Shown here in pieces: positions 5,749 to 8,414 of a stretch of 8,414 bases of DNA. Source of the DNA: a bacterium (GTDB taxonomy: Bacteria > Krumholzibacteriota > Krumholzibacteria > LZORAL124-64-63); contig VGXH01000062.1 of NCBI GenBank assembly GCA_016873405.1, forward strand, positions 1-8,414, read 5' to 3'. The notes beneath the pieces were generated by a model. It was not told the DNA's origin and did no database searches. It was given only the letters and a program-made list of their open reading frames with translations. The translations under genes were made by a program, and so were the position numbers. Position 1 is the stretch's first letter; the number at the start of each line of letters is the position of its first letter.

Positions 5749-7793
5749 CCACGCTGGACTGGCTTCTCCTGGCCGCGATGTACGCGACCATCATGGGCTC
5801 GCTGCTGCTGACGCGCCGCCACATGCGCGGGGTGGCCGATTACCTGGCGGCCGGCCGCAGCGCCGGGCGCTACCTGCTGACGGTCTCGGCCGGCATCGCC
5901 GCCATCGGCGGCATCACCATCGTCGCCAACCTCGAGATGGGCTACGAAGCCGGCTTCGCCATGGGCTGGTGGGGCCTGAGCATGTCGCTGTTCATGACGA
6001 TCGTGACGGTGACCGGCTGGGTGAACTACCGCTTCCGGCGCACGCGCGCCCTGACGCTGTCGGAGTTCTTCGAGCGCCGCTACAGCCGGCGTTTCCGCAT
6101 CTTCGCCGGCAGCGTGGCCTTCGGCGCCGGGTTGATCAACTTCGGCATCTTCCCGGCGGTCGAGGCGCGCTTCTTCATCCACTACCTGGGCCTGCCGGAG
6201 ACGTGGCACCTGGGGCCGCTGGCGATCCCGATGTACCCCTTCATCATGCTGGTCACGCTGGGTTCGGCGGTGTGGTTCATCCTGCAGGGCGGCCACGTCT
6301 CGGTGCTGGTGACGGACTTCGTGCAGGGCGTCTTCGCCTACGTCGCCTTCCTGGTGCTGGCCGCCTGGCTCATGCTGAAGGTGGGTTGGGACGATGTCGC
6401 GACGGTGATGATGCAGGCGCCGCCGGGTCTCTCGAAGATCAACCCCTTCGACACGGGCTACGTCGCCGACTTCAACGTCACCTACTTCCTGATCGGCGTG
6501 CTGGGCCTGTTCTACGGGGCGATGTCCTGGCAGGGCACGCAGGCCTACAACACGTCCGCCCGCTCGGCCCACGAGGGCAAGATGGGCAACGTGCTGGGCA
6601 TGTGGCGCGGCATCGGCCAGGGCATGTTCATGACCTTCGTGCCGATCCTGATCTTCACCGTGCTGCGCCACCCCGACTGGGCGGACCTGGCGGGCGGCGT
6701 GCAGACGCAGTTGGACGGCATCGGCAACGAGGCGCTGCGCGCGCAGATGCGCGGGCCGCTGACCCTGGCGGCGCTGCTGCCGCCGGGCCTGCTGGGCACA
6801 TTCGCCGCGCTGATGCTGGGCGCCTCGATCAGCACCCTGAACACCTACATGCACTCGTGGAGCAGCATCTTCGTGCAGGACGTCGTGCTGCCGGTGCGCA
6901 AGCGGCCGCTGTCGCCATCCGCGCACCTGCTCACGCTGCGGCTGGCCGTGGTCGGCGTGGCGCTGTTCGCGTTCCTGTTCAGTCTCTTCTACCGACAGAG
7001 CCAGGCCATCCTGCTGTTCTTCGCGCTGACGGGCGCCATCTTCGCGGGCTGGTCCGGAGCCGTGATCATCGGCGGCCTCTACACGCGTTGGGGCACCACG
7101 GCCGCCGCCTGGGCGGCCGGCGTCTCCGGCGTCGCGCTGACGATGGCGGGATTCGTCCTCGAGCAAGCCAAGCGCGCCTGGCACGAGACGGGCACGGCCT
7201 TCTGGGGGTTGCTCGACCTGGCCGGCGCCGCTCGCGCCGAGGCCTGGGCCGCCTGGGTCGATGCGCACCTGCCCAACGGCCAGCAGGTGTGGGGCTGGTC
7301 GATGTGGGTCTGCGCCGTCGTCTATGTCGCCGTCTCGCTGGGCCAGCAGGCGGTGCGCCGCCGGCGCTTCGACCTGGACCGCCTGCTGCACCGCGGCCCG
7401 TGGGCCGTCGCCGGCGAGGACGAGGGCACGGGGCAGGCCGTCTCGCGGGGCTGGCGCGCCTTGGGCATCACCGACGAATTCGGGCGCCGCGACAAAGTCC
7501 TCTACGTCGCGACCTGGAGCTGGAACCTGGGCTGGATGCTCGTCTTCGCCGTCGGCACCGTCTTCTTCCTGACGCGGCGCCTGTCCGACGGCGGCTGGTC
7601 CGGCTACGACACGCAGTGGCTGCGCTTCTGGCACACGCGGTTCTGGATCGAGCTGGCGATCTCGACGCTGGTGATGGTCTGGTTCACGATCGGCGGCACG
7701 CGCGACGTGCGCCGGATGCTGCGGGAGTTGAAGGAGCGGCGCCGGGACGACGGCGACGACGGCTTCGTGCGGCCGGACGACCCGCGCGCCTGA
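5745..7793 (+). CDS. Sodium:solute symporter family (SSS/SSF) protein, long form
   Basis: A 682-residue integral membrane protein, longer than the usual 480-570 of the family. The N-terminus matches SSS TM1-TM2: DWLLLAAMYATIMGSLLL, then DYLAAGRS (32-39) and SAGIAAIGGITIVANLEMGY. The later helix GTFAALMLGASISTLNTYMHS (351-371) carries the A-x-x-S-T pattern (Ala360, Ser363, Thr364) of the Na2 site. I count about 14-15 hydrophobic helices, near 5-22, 44-64, 70-92, 117-137, 164-181, 189-212, 247-266, 286-306, 339-366, 399-416, 420-446, 453-472, 515-532, 590-610 and 632-652. After 535 come a basic cytoplasmic loop of about 50 residues, two further helices and a charged tail (ELKERRRDDGDDG). The substrate cannot be read from the sequence. 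Start: TTG at 5745 overlaps the ogt stop (TTGA), with GAGGAG at 5728-5733, 11 nt upstream. The first ATG, at 5778, would cut into TM1. Confidence 0.9.
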   Translation: MTTLDWLLLAAMYATIMGSLLLTRRHMRGVADYLAAGRSAGRYLLTVSAGIAAIGGITIVANLEMGYEAGFAMGWWGLSMSLFMTIVTVTGWVNYRFRRTRALTLSEFFERRYSRRFRIFAGSVAFGAGLINFGIFPAVEARFFIHYLGLPETWHLGPLAIPMYPFIMLVTLGSAVWFILQGGHVSVLVTDFVQGVFAYVAFLVLAAWLMLKVGWDDVATVMMQAPPGLSKINPFDTGYVADFNVTYFLIGVLGLFYGAMSWQGTQAYNTSARSAHEGKMGNVLGMWRGIGQGMFMTFVPILIFTVLRHPDWADLAGGVQTQLDGIGNEALRAQMRGPLTLAALLPPGLLGTFAALMLGASISTLNTYMHSWSSIFVQDVVLPVRKRPLSPSAHLLTLRLAVVGVALFAFLFSLFYRQSQAILLFFALTGAIFAGWSGAVIIGGLYTRWGTTAAAWAAGVSGVALTMAGFVLEQAKRAWHETGTAFWGLLDLAGAARAEAWAAWVDAHLPNGQQVWGWSMWVCAVVYVAVSLGQQAVRRRRFDLDRLLHRGPWAVAGEDEGTGQAVSRGWRALGITDEFGRRDKVLYVATWSWNLGWMLVFAVGTVFFLTRRLSDGGWSGYDTQWLRFWHTRFWIELAISTLVMVWFTIGGTRDVRRMLRELKERRRDDGDDGFVRPDDPRA

Positions 7794-7802
7794 GCGCGCG
7801 GG
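7781..7802 (+). terminator. Hairpin around the symporter stop codon
   Basis: CCCGCGCGC (7781-7789) and GCGCGCGGG (7794-7802) form a perfect 9-bp stem whose 4-nt loop CTGA contains the symporter TGA stop. It lies in the 40-nt gap before the end of the convergent glycosidase gene. There is no downstream U-tract, so it could be a U-less terminator or an mRNA 3'-end stabiliser. Low certainty. Confidence 0.35.
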
Positions 7803-7833
7803 AACGCCGAACCGACCGCGGCGGCGCCCCGAA

Positions 7834-8414
7834 TCACCTCAGCAGGATCACCTTCCTCAGCGCGGCTTCGTCCCCGCTCTCGACCCTGACCATGTAGACG
7901 CCCGCGGCGACCGGGCGGCCATCCCCGTCCGCGCCGTCCCAGGCAACCTCGCCGGCGCCGGCGCGGTGCACGCCGTCGGCGATGGTCCGCACGAGACGCC
8001 CGGCGACGTCGTAGACCGCGATCCGCGCCCACCCGGCCGCCGGAAGGTCGAACGCGATGCGGACCCCGGCCGCGGACGGGTTCGGGTGCGGCGGGCGAAG
8101 GCCGAGCGAGGCGCGGACCTCGTCCCCGGCCACGCCGGTGACCGCGGCGTTCGAGAGGACGACGACCCCCATCGCCGGGAGCGCGATGTCCAGCGAGTGC
8201 CCGAAGCCGTCGTAGGGGACCGCGCTGGCCGTGAGCGTCCCGGGGTTGGTCGGGCCGCTGCCGCCGTACGCGGCGTCCCGGCTGTTGAGGACCTCCGTCC
8301 AGTTGCCGCCGGTCGGGATCCCGATGCGGTAGGAGGCGTGGTCGCCGTTCGCGAAGCTGGCCGCGACGACGACGACCCCGCCCGCGCCGTCGTAGCGCTG
8401 GAACGCGATGAACA
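7834..8414 (-). CDS. Secreted GH13 (alpha-amylase / branching-enzyme-like) glycosidase, C-terminus with FlgD-like Ig domain (partial)
   Basis: The frame is open from the right edge (last full codon at 8412) to the TGA at 7836-7834, so 192 C-terminal residues are visible. The first part reads FIAFQRYDG, VVVVASFANGDHASYRIGIP, GGNWTEVLNSRDAAYGGSG, VPYDGFGHSLDIALP and GVVVLSN. This is the all-beta C-terminal domain of alpha-amylase and glucan-branching enzymes: R-I-G-x-P, W-x-E-V-L-N-S-D, Y-G-G and H-S-x-x-x-x-L-P. Next comes a linker with PHPNPSAAGVRIAFDLP, the typical entry into FlgD/T9SS-like C-terminal Ig domains. Then VYDVAGRLVR, WDG-x-DGDGRPVAAGVYMVRV and the final KVILLR follow. The protein is therefore probably a secreted or surface alpha-glucan-active enzyme; the catalytic barrel lies outside the window. 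An ATG at 8172 is internal to the domain and is not the start. The domain order is clear; substrate and activity are unknown. It converges with the symporter gene. Confidence 0.85.
   Translation of the reverse strand, partial: FIAFQRYDGAGGVVVVAASFANGDHASYRIGIPTGGNWTEVLNSRDAAYGGSGPTNPGTLTASAVPYDGFGHSLDIALPAMGVVVLSNAAVTGVAGDEVRASLGLRPPHPNPSAAGVRIAFDLPAAGWARIAVYDVAGRLVRTIADGVHRAGAGEVAWDGADGDGRPVAAGVYMVRVESGDEAALRKVILLR

Noticed and set aside
5574..7634. Long minus-strand open frame (686 codons) opposite the symporter
   Set aside because: Low-complexity Arg/Gln/His/Asp-rich shadow with no domain. The plus strand is a clear membrane transporter.
5969..7897. Plus-strand open frame (642 codons) overlapping the symporter in another frame
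   Set aside because: Arg/Gly/His-rich shadow that runs across the symporter stop and into the convergent gene, with no domain.

Overview
The window is very GC-rich and gene-dense, and its genes look bacterial and Gram-negative. They include secreted and lipid-anchored periplasmic proteins, a c-type multiheme cytochrome, and a secreted glycosidase ending in a FlgD/T9SS-like C-terminal Ig domain. That last feature together with the high GC suggests a high-GC member of the FCB group or a related uncultured phylum (Eisenbacteria, Krumholzibacteriota or Gemmatimonadota type). The taxonomic placement is inference only. I see no tRNA, rRNA, CRISPR array, insertion sequence or phage gene.

Layout. 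(1) 1-422, plus strand: the 3' end of a multiheme cytochrome c with six CXXCH motifs in view. (2) 521-4973, minus strand: three genes, read in the order M16 zinc peptidase (4973 to 2229), DsbD N-terminal-domain lipoprotein (2145 to 1177), then exported one-Cys-motif redoxin (1180 to 521). The last two overlap by 4 nt (ATGA). An 83-nt gap holding a perfect 10-bp inverted repeat separates the peptidase from the lipoprotein gene. (3) 4974-5199: a divergent intergenic region with several perfect GC palindromes and candidate promoter elements. (4) 5200-7793, plus strand: an O6-alkylguanine-DNA alkyltransferase followed by an unusually long sodium:solute symporter. The symporter apparently starts at a TTG overlapping the alkyltransferase stop (TTGA). 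(5) 7834-8414, minus strand: the C-terminus of an alpha-amylase/branching-enzyme-like (GH13) protein carrying a FlgD-like Ig tail, cut by the window end.

How the genes may work together. The clearest functional unit is the lipoprotein/redoxin pair. A soluble, membrane-tethered version of the electron-accepting domain of DsbD/ScsB, without the transmembrane electron conduit, is translationally coupled to a periplasmic thiol protein with a single active-site Cys plus a C-terminal Cys. This looks like a small periplasmic thiol relay. The neighbouring multiheme cytochrome points to a respiratory or periplasmic redox setting but is convergent, so no direct link is shown. The alkyltransferase and symporter are coupled by arrangement, but I can see no biochemical reason for it. 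Nothing here is a clear new defence or mobile system. The most interesting points are the stripped-down DsbD/redoxin pair, the palindrome over a possible leaderless promoter, and the regulatory structure of the divergent region.
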